DNA from: a virus
DNA: 35,603 nt
Reading direction: 5' to 3' (one strand)
IMG/VR virus record: IMGVR_UViG_3300047557_002991
Location: 1 to 35,603 of that record
In this document: in pieces, positions 26,732-35,158 of the stretch
How positions within the stretch are numbered: the first letter of the stretch is position 1
Layout of the letters: each line of letters opens with the position of its first letter
Made by a program: the position numbers and the translations under genes
The notes under the pieces: generated by a model
Databases searched by the model: none
Told to the model about the DNA's origin: nothing
Seen by the model: the letters and a program-made list of their open reading frames with translations, nothing else

Positions 26732-29172
26732 TATCCAATAACCCCATAGATAGCACAGTTCATATTTCTTTCACCAGCACCACTGGGAGATGCTGCCATA
26801 AAGGATGGAATTCTAGATCCACCGAAAGAACCAGAACCAGATCTAGATCCAGACTCCTGAGTAATTGGTGGGAGAGTGATCATATTACCACTTCCTCTTG
26901 GAAGTGGAGTAATTTTTGGTTTATTTACTGACGTTTTAAAAGGATTGGAATTACTATCAGTCATTGCAACGAGTTTATCAATCAGTGAAGTACCAAGACG
27001 ATTTACAGTATCGACAGGAAGAACGTATTCTCCAGGCTGCGCTGCGATCAACTGCCTATCTGCTGTCGCTCCGGGAATATTACTTCCAGTATTCTCTTTA
27101 ATTAGACCACCATTCAAAAATGCTTTAAATGAATTATATCCAAAAGGAACAGTTGCTCCACGATTGTTACTTCCAGCATTATCTTTAACTAATCCACCAT
27201 TCCGCAATCCCTTAAATGGATTATATCCAAAAGGAAGAGTTGTTCCGGGCATTGGTCCGGGAAGACGCAAAAGTGGTCTAGGTATAAATGATCCTTGAGG
27301 TCTAACGTATCCTGGAGAAGGTAAAGGTGTGAACGGTCCTTGAGGAATTTCTCCGCCACCTTGTCTCTTTATAGGTTTTCCACTTAAAGTCATGTTTTCA
27401 TCTGCACCTTTCATGCCAGCACTGCGCATTGCATCTCTTAACGCATCATAACGTTGTTGTGTTTTTATAGATGACGAGGCAGCACTTTCCACCAATGGTC
27501 TATATGCAGACGCACCAGGCATATTTGTTATATCTCTAGCATTTTGTATAGCGTTTCTTAATCTCTGATTATTTGTTGATGTTATTGCTCCAGTGGATGT
27601 TGGTTGTACTCTTGGTTTTGTCTGTAAGTTATACTGTGATGGAGTGTAGCTAAAATGCCTACCAAACATATCTTTCGTGAGATAATCTGGATTACCACCA
27701 CGGGCCCGTGCTGCATTATATCGGTCTACATCTTGTTGACGATATGTTTGATTTAGAGGTAATCCCCTCCACCTTCCTACATTCATTCCAAGGAATTTAT
27801 CTTGATATCCAATATTATTTTTAGATCCTCCAGGAGACATTGCAGTTCCAGTATTAGGTAAAACTCTACCTAACCAATTCAAAAATCCACCACCCTGCAT
27901 TCCAACCATTCCACCAGTATTATATAATCTACCCATCTTGGGTTTATTTGCTCCAGGACCACCATATTGCCTATTCAAAGAAAGAAGATTATCAGCACCA
28001 ACAGCATCAACTGTTTTTTTGTTCATAACGATTTCGCCCGGTTGAGCAACAATCATTTGAGTATCAGGTCCAAATCCAGATACTTTTTGACCCGTACTTG
28101 AGTCTATTCCTTCATAACCATTCCCAGGATTAATTCCTCCCCCAGTAAACTTTAAGATTTGTCCACCATTAACTGCACCTTGCAACATTCTATATGGTGT
28201 CGTTGGACCCATATCACCAACACCACCAACACCCTGAACTCCAAGACCCTTTCCAGACTGTGCTCTTGCTTTATTTTCTGTCTGAACAGAGGCTGCTTTT
28301 CTTTGACCAGTAACTTCATTTGCTGCAGCCGCTAAACCAACAGCAGCTGCAGGAACAGCAAACCAAGGATTTAATGCCAAACCTTTAACTGCTTTTGCAA
28401 TTCTAGGTATTAATTTAACTAATTTTCCCGTAAAAAATCCAACAAGACTCAATGTTTTTCTAACAAATGCACCAAAGGGGGTGAGGAATAAAACAGCAGC
28501 ACCCAATAAAGTAGGCCACCAATCTTTTAAGAATCTTCCAAGAACATCTATTTTCTTTTTATTTGCAGGATCTCCTAACCAATCCATCAATTGAGTAAAT
28601 GCTCTTCCCAACAAAGTGAAGAATATAAATCTCCAAATACGATCTATGATACTCTGAAATGGTGCAAGCATTTTCTTTGCCGCACTAGAAACTGCCGATA
28701 TTCCTTTTTTGAGTCCTTCTAATCCCTCTTCTCTTTTAGTCCGTTTTTGAGATTCTTTTTCTTTTCTATCATCTTCACTTGCTTTTTTTCTAAATTTTAA
28801 GAAAGATGATAATGTTTTGGAAATAGATTGTAGTGGTTTTCCTATTTCGGTTAAATTATCTTGAGATATATCTGGTTTAGAAATTGCAGCAGGAAGCATC
28901 GAAACTTTCTTAGAACCCTTAAGAATTTTCGTTGTTGCTATTTTATCTGCTGTTATTTTTTGTTTCTTAGGTTTAAACCTACCTTTCTTTCCTCTTATTC
29001 TTTTTCTTTCATTCGCAAGAATTGCAAGTTCTTCTTGGGGTATCTTATTTGCCCCAAGAACCATTGCCTCTCGGATTAAGTTGAAATAAGTATCATAATC
29101 CAGATCGAAAACATCCTCAAGATTGAGTAATCTCAGAATTCTTTCATCTATGTTTTCTGATACTGTATTCAT
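26731..29172 (-). CDS. Tape-measure/hub-like tail protein, 813 aa
   Basis: The N-terminal 160 residues are basic and coiled-coil-like. A hydrophobic block follows (IIDRIWRFIFFTLLGRAFTQ; LLGAAVLFLTPFGAF; NPWFAVPAAAVGLAAAAN). Two copies of a tape-measure-type motif occur, MIVAQPGEIVMNKKTVDAVG and LIAAQPGEYVLPVDTVNRLG, with a tandem FGYNxFKxxxNGGL repeat before the second. The first hydrophobic block is shared with the 982-aa protein. T4 gp29 (590 aa) is the corresponding tape measure/hub, but I cannot prove orthology. It starts 2 bp after the gene 51 stop and overlaps the next gene by one base. Confidence 0.68.
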   Translation of the reverse strand: MNTVSENIDERILRLLNLEDVFDLDYDTYFNLIREAMVLGANKIPQEELAILANERKRIRGKKGRFKPKKQKITADKIATTKILKGSKKVSMLPAAISKPDISQDNLTEIGKPLQSISKTLSSFLKFRKKASEDDRKEKESQKRTKREEGLEGLKKGISAVSSAAKKMLAPFQSIIDRIWRFIFFTLLGRAFTQLMDWLGDPANKKKIDVLGRFLKDWWPTLLGAAVLFLTPFGAFVRKTLSLVGFFTGKLVKLIPRIAKAVKGLALNPWFAVPAAAVGLAAAANEVTGQRKAASVQTENKARAQSGKGLGVQGVGGVGDMGPTTPYRMLQGAVNGGQILKFTGGGINPGNGYEGIDSSTGQKVSGFGPDTQMIVAQPGEIVMNKKTVDAVGADNLLSLNRQYGGPGANKPKMGRLYNTGGMVGMQGGGFLNWLGRVLPNTGTAMSPGGSKNNIGYQDKFLGMNVGRWRGLPLNQTYRQQDVDRYNAARARGGNPDYLTKDMFGRHFSYTPSQYNLQTKPRVQPTSTGAITSTNNQRLRNAIQNARDITNMPGASAYRPLVESAASSSIKTQQRYDALRDAMRSAGMKGADENMTLSGKPIKRQGGGEIPQGPFTPLPSPGYVRPQGSFIPRPLLRLPGPMPGTTLPFGYNPFKGLRNGGLVKDNAGSNNRGATVPFGYNSFKAFLNGGLIKENTGSNIPGATADRQLIAAQPGEYVLPVDTVNRLGTSLIDKLVAMTDSNSNPFKTSVNKPKITPLPRGSGNMITLPPITQESGSRSGSGSFGGSRIPSFMAASPSGAGERNMNCAIYGVIG
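27079..27260 (-). repeat. 87-bp imperfect tandem repeat in the 813-aa tail gene
   Basis: Two copies 87 bp apart (for example attatatccaaaaggaa at about 27133 and 27220) encode the 29-residue unit FGYNxFKxxxNGGLxKxNxG. Confidence 0.75.
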
Positions 29173-29173
29173 T

Positions 29174-29338
29174 TTATTGTTTTTGTTGTGCCTTGTACTC
29201 TTCTTCCTCTAAATGAATCTTGAGAAGACCAACATAGATGTCTCTTTCCCAAGGTATCATATTTTCAATTTCTGTCAATGAATATTTATGATACTGCATT
29301 AAGGAAAAATTTAACCTGAAATAATTCTCCAGGTCCAT
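29174..29338 (-). CDS. 51: Baseplate hub assembly protein gp51, 54 aa
   Basis: The frame MDLENYFRLNFSLMQYHKYS followed by LTEIENMIPWERDIYVGLLK and an acidic tail is the short protein I recognise as gp51 in cyanophages, found directly after gene 26. In T4, gp51 catalyses hub assembly and is not in the virion. I choose the ATG at 29338, with AGGG about 9 nt before it; an ATG three codons upstream (29347) is the alternative. It is followed 2 bp later by the 813-aa gene. Confidence 0.8.
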   Translation of the reverse strand: MDLENYFRLNFSLMQYHKYSLTEIENMIPWERDIYVGLLKIHLEEEEYKAQQKQ

Positions 29339-29349
29339 ATGAGACATCC

Positions 29350-30069
29350 CTATGAGAAAAAACTTGAGAGTCCCTCCAATGTTACTTCACTCTCAACTTC
29401 TGTTACTGGATTTTTAACTTTAACTTTATGAGATAGTTTAGGCATTGTCTCAAAGAATTTTTCAATTTCTTTGAATTGACTCGAATTCATTTGATCAAGA
29501 AATTCTAAAAGTTCTTTTTTAGTAACATCAGCAGCAACCCAAACCTCCTCTTCATTGAAAATTTTATCAATACAGGTAGCGATCAATTCAAAAGATTGCT
29601 CCATTGTATTATCTGATGCAAAATCAAAATTACTCTTAATAAATTGATCTAATGATGGATATTTCATTTCCATCATAATTGAATCATCAAGTTTAATTTT
29701 TGAATTATGTTCGGGATTTCTTTGAACTTTAATGTCATCTACAAAAATTTTAACAGGAACTGATGTTTCTTCGTCATCTGGGCAAATAATATTGACTTCG
29801 ATTTCTTCTCCAACAGATTTCCCACGAATATTAAGAAAAAGATATTCGATATCAAAAGTTGGAAGAGATTCGACCTTAACATTTTTTGTTTCAATACAAT
29901 TCTTAATAACTGTTTTAATTGCATTTGTAATTTGCTTTGTATCTTCAGACTCCAAAGCAAGAACTAAAAGTTTTTCTTCTCTTACAAGAAAAGGTCTGTA
30001 TTTTATTGTTTGTCTAGTTGATGGCAACTCAAGTTCATAAGTTGGTGTCGAAATCTTAGGTAAAGGCAT
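29350..30069 (-). CDS. 26: Baseplate hub subunit gp26, 239 aa
   Basis: The opening (MPLPKISTPTYELELPSTRQ, KYRPFLVREEKLLVLALESE) and the middle (VESLPTFDIEYLFLNIRGKS, VGEEIEVNIICPDD) are typical of the T4_baseplate/gp26 family, hub components of contractile tails. The C-terminal half is helical (QSFELIATCIDKIF, VAADVTKKELLEFLDQMN, FKEIEKFFETMPKLSHKV). Length is near T4 gp26 (208 aa). It precedes gene 51 and follows a late octamer 27 bp before its ATG. Confidence 0.85.
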   Translation of the reverse strand: MPLPKISTPTYELELPSTRQTIKYRPFLVREEKLLVLALESEDTKQITNAIKTVIKNCIETKNVKVESLPTFDIEYLFLNIRGKSVGEEIEVNIICPDDEETSVPVKIFVDDIKVQRNPEHNSKIKLDDSIMMEMKYPSLDQFIKSNFDFASDNTMEQSFELIATCIDKIFNEEEVWVAADVTKKELLEFLDQMNSSQFKEIEKFFETMPKLSHKVKVKNPVTEVESEVTLEGLSSFFS

Positions 30070-30096
30070 GATGTTCTATAGAAACTTCAGTGTGAT

Positions 30097-30104
30097 TATT
30101 TATT
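30097..30104 (-). promoter_or_regulatory. T4-like late promoter, AATAAATA
   Basis: AATAAATA on the minus strand 27 bp before the ATG at 30069, overlapping the end of gene 54. Confidence 0.68.
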
Positions 30105-31074
30105 ATGCGATAGTAGGGTTTAAATTTCCAGTCAATCCAGGTATTCCGGGTCCTATGGGAAAATCATTTCCATCTACATCACCAATAACCGGTAAATTTT
30201 GATTTATATTTCCTACATTTGGTAATGAATTTGGTGATGCAAGTTCTGGAACTCCAGGAGCAATTGGATTAGGTTTAACTCCACCAGATGATAATTGAAC
30301 ACGTTCAGTTATGTATCTAGTATAAGAAAACGAAACTGTACATTTAAGTAAATCAGAAGATTCATATGATACGGGCATAGAGTTTATACTTACGGGGTAT
30401 GCTTGCATAAATTGATACCGTAAATATTGAGATCCAGCGTCCCTTTCAAACTTATTAATGTACAATTCATCAGTTGTATAGTCATCAGGATACCTGACCC
30501 GATGATAAAAATTCCTAGTACGTAGACCTCTAGCCTCTTGCTCATTAGCAATATATTGCATCCACTTTTCAAAAAACCAGAGAATATTATAATTTCCATC
30601 ATCTCTTCCATGATCAACATAAAAAGTAAAATCTGCACGATCATCATACGATCTACGATATGCGTATCTTTCAGTAACTCCAGTATGATCATCGATAATT
30701 TCATTCGTCATGAATGAAGATCCAGGAAGAGATGCTTCACTGCAAGATAAAGTTAAAAGATCCAAATTGAGTCCATAATTTAAACCTTTTTGAGTAAACC
30801 AGGTTTGAACAGGACGAGGAGCATTAAATATGCATTCATAATGCGATGTTAATGCTGGACGAAGAAGTTTTTCTCGTATAGTACCATAAACTCTCACAAA
30901 TGGTGTTCTATTTCCACCAGTCTCACCACTAGTATTTTGCGGTGATCCAGAAGAAGTATTTCCGGAAGTTGCGCTAGGTGGTTGGGGAATACCAGGAGCA
31001 GTTCCCTGAGATTGAGTTGTTGATGTTCTTCCTCTTGATCTATTTTGTTGTATTAGATCTTCTCTTCCAGCCAT
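30103..31074 (-). CDS. 54: Tail-tube initiator gp54-like, 323 aa
   Basis: After a 55-residue Ser/Gln/Gly/Pro-rich linker, the core (LTSHYECIFNAPRPVQTWFT, LLTLSCSEASLPGSSFMTNE, GVTERYAYRRSYDDRADFTF, NILWFFEKWMQYIANEQEAR, YQFMQAYPVSINSMPVSYES) resembles tube-type proteins of T4 (gp54 and gp19). Length equals T4 gp54 (320 aa), which starts tube polymerisation on the hub. It is divergent from the gene 4-48-53 set, unlike the T4 order 48-54. A tail-tube (gp19) identity is less likely because of length and position. The C-terminal 50 residues are Pro/Gly/Asn-rich. Confidence 0.75.
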   Translation of the reverse strand: MAGREDLIQQNRSRGRTSTTQSQGTAPGIPQPPSATSGNTSSGSPQNTSGETGGNRTPFVRVYGTIREKLLRPALTSHYECIFNAPRPVQTWFTQKGLNYGLNLDLLTLSCSEASLPGSSFMTNEIIDDHTGVTERYAYRRSYDDRADFTFYVDHGRDDGNYNILWFFEKWMQYIANEQEARGLRTRNFYHRVRYPDDYTTDELYINKFERDAGSQYLRYQFMQAYPVSINSMPVSYESSDLLKCTVSFSYTRYITERVQLSSGGVKPNPIAPGVPELASPNSLPNVGNINQNLPVIGDVDGNDFPIGPGIPGLTGNLNPTIA

Positions 31075-31075
31075 C

Positions 31076-31083
31076 TATAAATA
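31076..31083 (+). promoter_or_regulatory. T4-like late promoter, consensus TATAAATA
   Basis: A perfect TATAAATA on the plus strand lies in the 38-bp gap between divergent genes 54 and 4, 29 bp before the chosen gene 4 start. It should drive genes 4 to 53. Confidence 0.78.
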
Positions 31084-31112
31084 CTTTTACTAATATATTA
31101 TGTATGCTGGAA

Positions 31113-31556
31113 ATGGCAGAAAGTATCAAAAGTATCTATAAACCATCTTATCCAGAAAAATATCAAGGTGACGCAAACAATATTATCTGTAGAAGTAGTT
31201 GGGAAAGAAAGTTTTGTTATTATTGCGACCACAATCCAAGTATAATATCTTGGGCATCGGAAGAGTTTTGTATCGGATATGTGTCTCCTGTAGATGGTAG
31301 AGTGCATAGATACTTTCCAGATTACTTAATTAAGGTAAAAGAACAATCTGGTAAGATTAAAACTTATGTGATTGAAGTAAAACCAAAGAAACAAACCATC
31401 CCACCAAAACAAAAATCAAGAGTGACTAAATCATATCTTCACGAATGTAGAACTTATGCAGTAAACCAAGCAAAATGGAAAGCAGCAAAAGAATGGTGTG
31501 CCGATAGAATGTTAGAGTTCAAAGTCATTACCGAAGAAGAGTTAGGTATCAAGTAA
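31113..31556 (+). CDS. 4: Head completion protein gp4 (nuclease-like), 147 aa
   Basis: The sequence MAESIKSIYKPSYPEKYQGD, IICRSSWERKFCYYCDHNPS, SPVDGRVHRYFPDYLIKV and YVIEVKPKKQTIPPK is the gp4 head-completion family of T4-like phages. The pattern WERKF...D.NP...W.SE...I.Y..P.DG..HRYFPD...E.KP resembles a PD-(D/E)XK nuclease core (D at FPD, E and K at IEVKP). The ATG at 31113 is chosen; an ATG three codons earlier (31104) would give 150 aa, the T4 gp4 length. The stop overlaps the next ATG by one base. Confidence 0.88.
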   Translation: MAESIKSIYKPSYPEKYQGDANNIICRSSWERKFCYYCDHNPSIISWASEEFCIGYVSPVDGRVHRYFPDYLIKVKEQSGKIKTYVIEVKPKKQTIPPKQKSRVTKSYLHECRTYAVNQAKWKAAKEWCADRMLEFKVITEEELGIK

Positions 31557-31945
31557 TGGCAGAAGGTTTCGGTCAATACGTAGGAACTGGTACTACACGA
31601 ACAAAAGAACTTCTAAAAAGAGTCGAAGAATCTGGTAGTACAGATCCAGAAGACATAATGCTATTAATTATGGATATATTTAAAGAAGAAGTATTATATC
31701 CAGAACCAGGAAAATTTTACACTTTCATTTATACACCAAAGACTCCAGATATTGAATATGATCAGCACCCTTTAATTGCTTGCACTGAACTTTATAATTG
31801 GGGATTCAAAGGACTTAATTTTCATTGGAGACAATCAAGAAATTATACTTGGGAAGAGATATCAGGAAAGCTCCATGTCGTTAAGTATAATGAGTTAGAT
31901 GAGTTAGTTTCATTGCAGTATGGAAAATTCCGTCTAAATAGATAA
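31556..31945 (+). CDS. Conserved T4-like cyanophage protein, 129 aa, function unknown
   Basis: The protein (MAEGFGQYVGTGTTRTKELL, DPEDIMLLIMDIFKEEVLYP, GKFYTFIYTPKTPDIEYDQH, FKGLNFHWRQSRNYTWEEIS) resembles one I recall as conserved between genes 4 and 48 of T4-like cyanophages. The first third is helical and the rest alpha/beta, with no catalytic motif that I recognise. The YTFIYxPKTPxIxYDxHPL block looks like a binding surface of a structural or assembly protein. It is coupled to gene 4 and followed by gene 48. Confidence 0.8.
   Translation: MAEGFGQYVGTGTTRTKELLKRVEESGSTDPEDIMLLIMDIFKEEVLYPEPGKFYTFIYTPKTPDIEYDQHPLIACTELYNWGFKGLNFHWRQSRNYTWEEISGKLHVVKYNELDELVSLQYGKFRLNR
31933..31940 (+). promoter_or_regulatory. 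Possible late promoter, TCTAAATA
   Basis: TCTAAATA on the plus strand, 16 bp before the gene 48 ATG at 31957, within the last codons of the upstream gene. Confidence 0.45.
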
Positions 31946-31956
31946 AAAAGTCTATA

Positions 31957-33141
31957 ATGGCTCAATCTAAACCATATCTTTTACCTAACACTGCGGGAAG
32001 ATATGTTACAGAAACTCTTACAAATACCTCCGGTTCCATTTTTAGAGTAGATGGATCAAAAACAGTCTATGCAGATTATTTTATTGAAAATGGAAACCTT
32101 ATTTTAGAGACATCAGCATTTGCATCGCCAGAATTTCAAAGAAATCTAGCGCAAAATTCTCAAGGATATAATAGAACAATAAGTAACTCCATTCTTGAGG
32201 CAACTGGAACCGCCCCTAGCGGAAACACTGCACAAAATAATCCGAATGATTCGGGATCTCCCGATTCATCCCAACCAACAACGTCTCCGCCAAATAACAA
32301 ACAACCAGTAACTGCACCACCGGGATTAATCTATCCAACTGACCTGGGATCTAGTGATCAAGATAAAATTAGATTTTGGGCAGCGGAATATGTTACGGGT
32401 AAAAGTAGAGGTCTTTCGGGAAGTGGTGTTCCATCTTTATCATCTGTTGTTGGGGCAAAAGTTGAAGTTCCTGTTTTTTTACCAATTCAATCGGCAATTT
32501 CAGACCAAAATGCAGTTGGGTGGGAACCTGATACTCTAAATCCAATTGAATTGTATGCAGTAAATGCTTCATTGGACGTAATGGAGGCTGGTAGCATGGA
32601 AAACGTCACAAAAGTAAGTGCAGATAATCTTAACACGGCTTTACAACGTTTAAGATCAAGCTCTAGAGAAGTAAGGACATATCTTGCCGGTCAAGCAGTT
32701 GGTGTAAATAATCTTCTTTCAAGGTTGCAAGGTCAAGTTCTAAACCCAAACTTAGAACTTCTCTTTCAAGGTCCGCAATTAAGACCTTTTAGTTTTACAT
32801 TTAAGTTATCGGCAAGAAATGATATTGAAACAAAGACTATTAAGCAAATTATAAATTATTTTAAAAAATATATGGCTCCTAGATACAAAGATGGTGATCT
32901 GTTTATAAGAGCACCTCACATATTTGAAATAAAATATCTTTACAAGAATAAAGAAGATCACCCAGGACTAAATTTAATCAAAGCTTGTGCATTGACAAAC
33001 TTTTCTGTTGATTATACTCCTCTTGGTTCATACATGACATATGAAGATGGAACAATGGTGGCATATACATTATCAATGCAATTCCAAGAACTTACTCCAA
33101 TTTATGAAAACGACTACGACGGACACGATATAGGATACTAA
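31957..33141 (+). CDS. 48: Baseplate tail-tube cap gp48, 394 aa
   Basis: The protein has an N-terminal beta part (MAQSKPYLLPNTAGRYVTET, FIENGNLILETSAF), a Pro/Ser/Asn-rich linker at about residues 88-130, and a core (AAEYVTGKSRGLSG; LNPNLELLFQGPQLRPFSFT; IKQIINYFKKYMAPRYKDG; LFIRAPHIFEIKYLY; VDYTPLGSYMTYEDGTMVAY; MQFQELTPIYENDYDG) that fits the gp48 family, which caps the hub and starts the tube with gp54. T4 gp48 is 364 aa. It follows the 129-aa gene by 11 bp and is followed by gene 53. Confidence 0.86.
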   Translation: MAQSKPYLLPNTAGRYVTETLTNTSGSIFRVDGSKTVYADYFIENGNLILETSAFASPEFQRNLAQNSQGYNRTISNSILEATGTAPSGNTAQNNPNDSGSPDSSQPTTSPPNNKQPVTAPPGLIYPTDLGSSDQDKIRFWAAEYVTGKSRGLSGSGVPSLSSVVGAKVEVPVFLPIQSAISDQNAVGWEPDTLNPIELYAVNASLDVMEAGSMENVTKVSADNLNTALQRLRSSSREVRTYLAGQAVGVNNLLSRLQGQVLNPNLELLFQGPQLRPFSFTFKLSARNDIETKTIKQIINYFKKYMAPRYKDGDLFIRAPHIFEIKYLYKNKEDHPGLNLIKACALTNFSVDYTPLGSYMTYEDGTMVAYTLSMQFQELTPIYENDYDGHDIGY

Positions 33142-33142
33142 A

Positions 33143-34162
33143 ATGTCAAGAAACTATTTCCAGTACTTACCAAATTTTGAATACGTTAATCGCAATCCAG
33201 AAAACAGCGACATATCTAACTATATTGCGATCAAAAATCTTTTCAAAAGAGTAAAAATTAGGGAAGACATTTTTAATAACTTAAATTATTTTGAAAAATA
33301 TCAAATCATTGGAGATGAAAGACCAGATAATGTGGCATTTAAAATTTATGAAGATCAAAATCTAGACTGGGTTGTTCTTCTTGCAAATAATATTACAAAT
33401 ATTCAAAGCGAATGGCCATTACCCCAAAATTTATTTGATAAGGTTCTTCTAGAGAAGTATGGATCATATGAAAACTTATACTCCAATATTCATCATTATG
33501 AAACTATAGAGGTTAAAAACTCAGCAAGAGCTGTTGTATTACCAGCGGGACTAAGAATACAAAACACTTGGAGAACAAATGGCAACTTTATTCAAGTTAT
33601 AAACACAAAAATAAATCAAATATTTGCTGGAAATGGTATCGTTGGGACAAAAACAGTAACAGTTACCATGAACAATGGCATTAAAGGATTAACTGAGGGG
33701 TCTCAGGTTTTAATCAATAACGTATCCGAAAATATATACAACGGGAAATTTACTGTTACTTCTGTTTTAGCTCCATTTAATGATATTGCAATCTCTTTTA
33801 CATATGAACTTCCTTCAGTGCCATCAATAATAAACCCAAATATAAGCACATCAAACAAAGAAGAAGTTGTCTTTACTCTCGAAAGTGGAATGGAGGGTGG
33901 AAATTCATATTACTATGAATTTTATGACAGCAATCTTGAATCTTATACTTTAGTTCCATCAACGGATTTACTCAAAGCAGTTACAAATTACGAATACGAA
34001 CTTTCAGTCGAAGATAAAAAAAGAAGTATCTTTATCTTAAAACCAGATTATCTAGATCTTGTCTTTAATGATCTTAATTCGATTATGAGATACAAAGAAG
34101 GTGGTGTCCAATACATAGACACCACCTTAAAGAGAGGAGAAAATATTAGATTATATCAATAA
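33143..34162 (+). CDS. 53: Baseplate wedge gp53 with extra beta module, 339 aa
   Basis: The opening MSRNYFQYLPNFEYVNRNPE, then ERPDNVAFKIYEDQNLDWVV, LLANNITNIQSEWPLPQNLF and KVLLEKYGSYENLYSNIHHY, matches gp53 of the wedge (compare RPEELANAIYGNPQLYWVLL in T4). T4 gp53 is 196 aa. The extra length is a beta insertion at about residues 169-240 (VTVTMNNGIKGLTEGSQVLI, YNGKFTVTSVLAPF, FTYELPS) that resembles HGL modules in the 1955-aa protein. The end (FNDLNSIMRYKEGGVQY) fits the family's C-terminus (INSFMNDLIRIMEKSY in T4). It starts 1 bp after gene 48. Confidence 0.82.
   Translation: MSRNYFQYLPNFEYVNRNPENSDISNYIAIKNLFKRVKIREDIFNNLNYFEKYQIIGDERPDNVAFKIYEDQNLDWVVLLANNITNIQSEWPLPQNLFDKVLLEKYGSYENLYSNIHHYETIEVKNSARAVVLPAGLRIQNTWRTNGNFIQVINTKINQIFAGNGIVGTKTVTVTMNNGIKGLTEGSQVLINNVSENIYNGKFTVTSVLAPFNDIAISFTYELPSVPSIINPNISTSNKEEVVFTLESGMEGGNSYYYEFYDSNLESYTLVPSTDLLKAVTNYEYELSVEDKKRSIFILKPDYLDLVFNDLNSIMRYKEGGVQYIDTTLKRGENIRLYQ
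34098..34128. terminator. Perfect 11-bp inverted repeat at the gene 53/32 convergence
   Basis: AAGGTGGTGTC and GACACCACCTT flank a 9-nt loop inside the last codons of gene 53. Read on the minus strand it lies 34 bp after the gene 32 stop and is followed by CTTTGT, so it may end gene 32 transcripts. Read on the plus strand it is followed by A-rich DNA and is less terminator-like. Confidence 0.55.
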
Positions 34163-35110
34163 TCAGTCTTCGGCAAGACGTTGGAAGTATGCGAGAGCAT
34201 CATCTTCATCTTCGTCAGATTCTTGTGAAATTTTAGGAAGAGAAGGAGTCTTGGATCGAGCATAAGATTGCTCTAGTTCTTCAACAACACGATCCTGGGC
34301 GGAGGGTTTTTGCTCATAATCATCTAGATCATCTTCTTGTTCAACTACGGCACGAGAACGTGTAGGAGTAGTTTGAAGACCAAGAACAGCATTCAGGCGA
34401 TTTTCAAGTTCTTCGTAGGTCTTGAATTGGTCGGGAGCAGTCACTGCAGAAAGTGAGTATTGCTTTTTCCAAAGTGCTTCCAGAGCATCATCATCTTCAA
34501 GAAGAGGAGTTACACGATCAAACTCAGACTTGTCATAATTCCAGTAACCATCTTTCTTGACAATCTTCAGTTTGAAGTTTGCACCCTGCCAGAAATCAAA
34601 AGGATTGATCGGAGTTTCATCCTCAAATTCAGGTTGCATTGCTTCCATGATCTTATCAAAGATCTTCTTACCATATTTGAAGAGGAAGACTTTACCTTCG
34701 TTTTGAGGATTGGTAGGATCCTTTACAACATAGATGTTGGAGTAATAGGACAGTTTACGCTTCTGTTTGCGAACAATTTCTTTATCCTTGTCGCTACCAC
34801 TGTTCCACAGTTTCCGATTATGCTCAGAAACAGGGTCTTTTTGTCCGATTGTGGTCAGTGAATTTTCAATGTACCATCCGCCAGGACCTTGGAAACCATG
34901 TGAATACATTTTTGCCCAGGGAACTTCTTCACCCTCTGGTGCAGGAAGAAAACGGATAACTGCAAAACCGTTTCCAGTTTTATCTACCTCTGGTTTCCAG
35001 AGACGCTCATCAGCACCGCTAGAAGTAGTACTCATCTTCTCAACTTCCTTTACCAGTTTGGAAGTCAGAGAACCAAGTTTGGATTGCTTTTTAAGATTTT
35101 CGAATGACAT
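34163..35110 (-). CDS. 32: Single-stranded DNA-binding protein gp32, 315 aa
   Basis: The N-terminal MSFENLKKQSKLGSLTSKLV is the basic cooperative-binding region of gp32. The core (RLWKPEVDKTGNGFAVIRFL, WYIENSLTTIGQKDPVSEHN, IYVVKDPTNPQNEGKVFLFK, YGKKIFDKIMEAMQPE, INPFDFWQGANFKLKIVKKD) is the OB-fold that covers single-stranded DNA, and the acidic tail (ISQESDEDEDDALAYFQRLA) contacts replication partners. T4 gp32 has a zinc site (His-Cys3). Here there is no Cys, so that site is absent. GAGGTAAT precedes the ATG. It converges with gene 53 with no gap. Confidence 0.95.
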   Translation of the reverse strand: MSFENLKKQSKLGSLTSKLVKEVEKMSTTSSGADERLWKPEVDKTGNGFAVIRFLPAPEGEEVPWAKMYSHGFQGPGGWYIENSLTTIGQKDPVSEHNRKLWNSGSDKDKEIVRKQKRKLSYYSNIYVVKDPTNPQNEGKVFLFKYGKKIFDKIMEAMQPEFEDETPINPFDFWQGANFKLKIVKKDGYWNYDKSEFDRVTPLLEDDDALEALWKKQYSLSAVTAPDQFKTYEELENRLNAVLGLQTTPTRSRAVVEQEDDLDDYEQKPSAQDRVVEELEQSYARSKTPSLPKISQESDEDEDDALAYFQRLAED

Positions 35111-35158
35111 TAGATTACCTCGTATTAGTAGGATTTGGCTTTTGTGTACCTCGTTATT

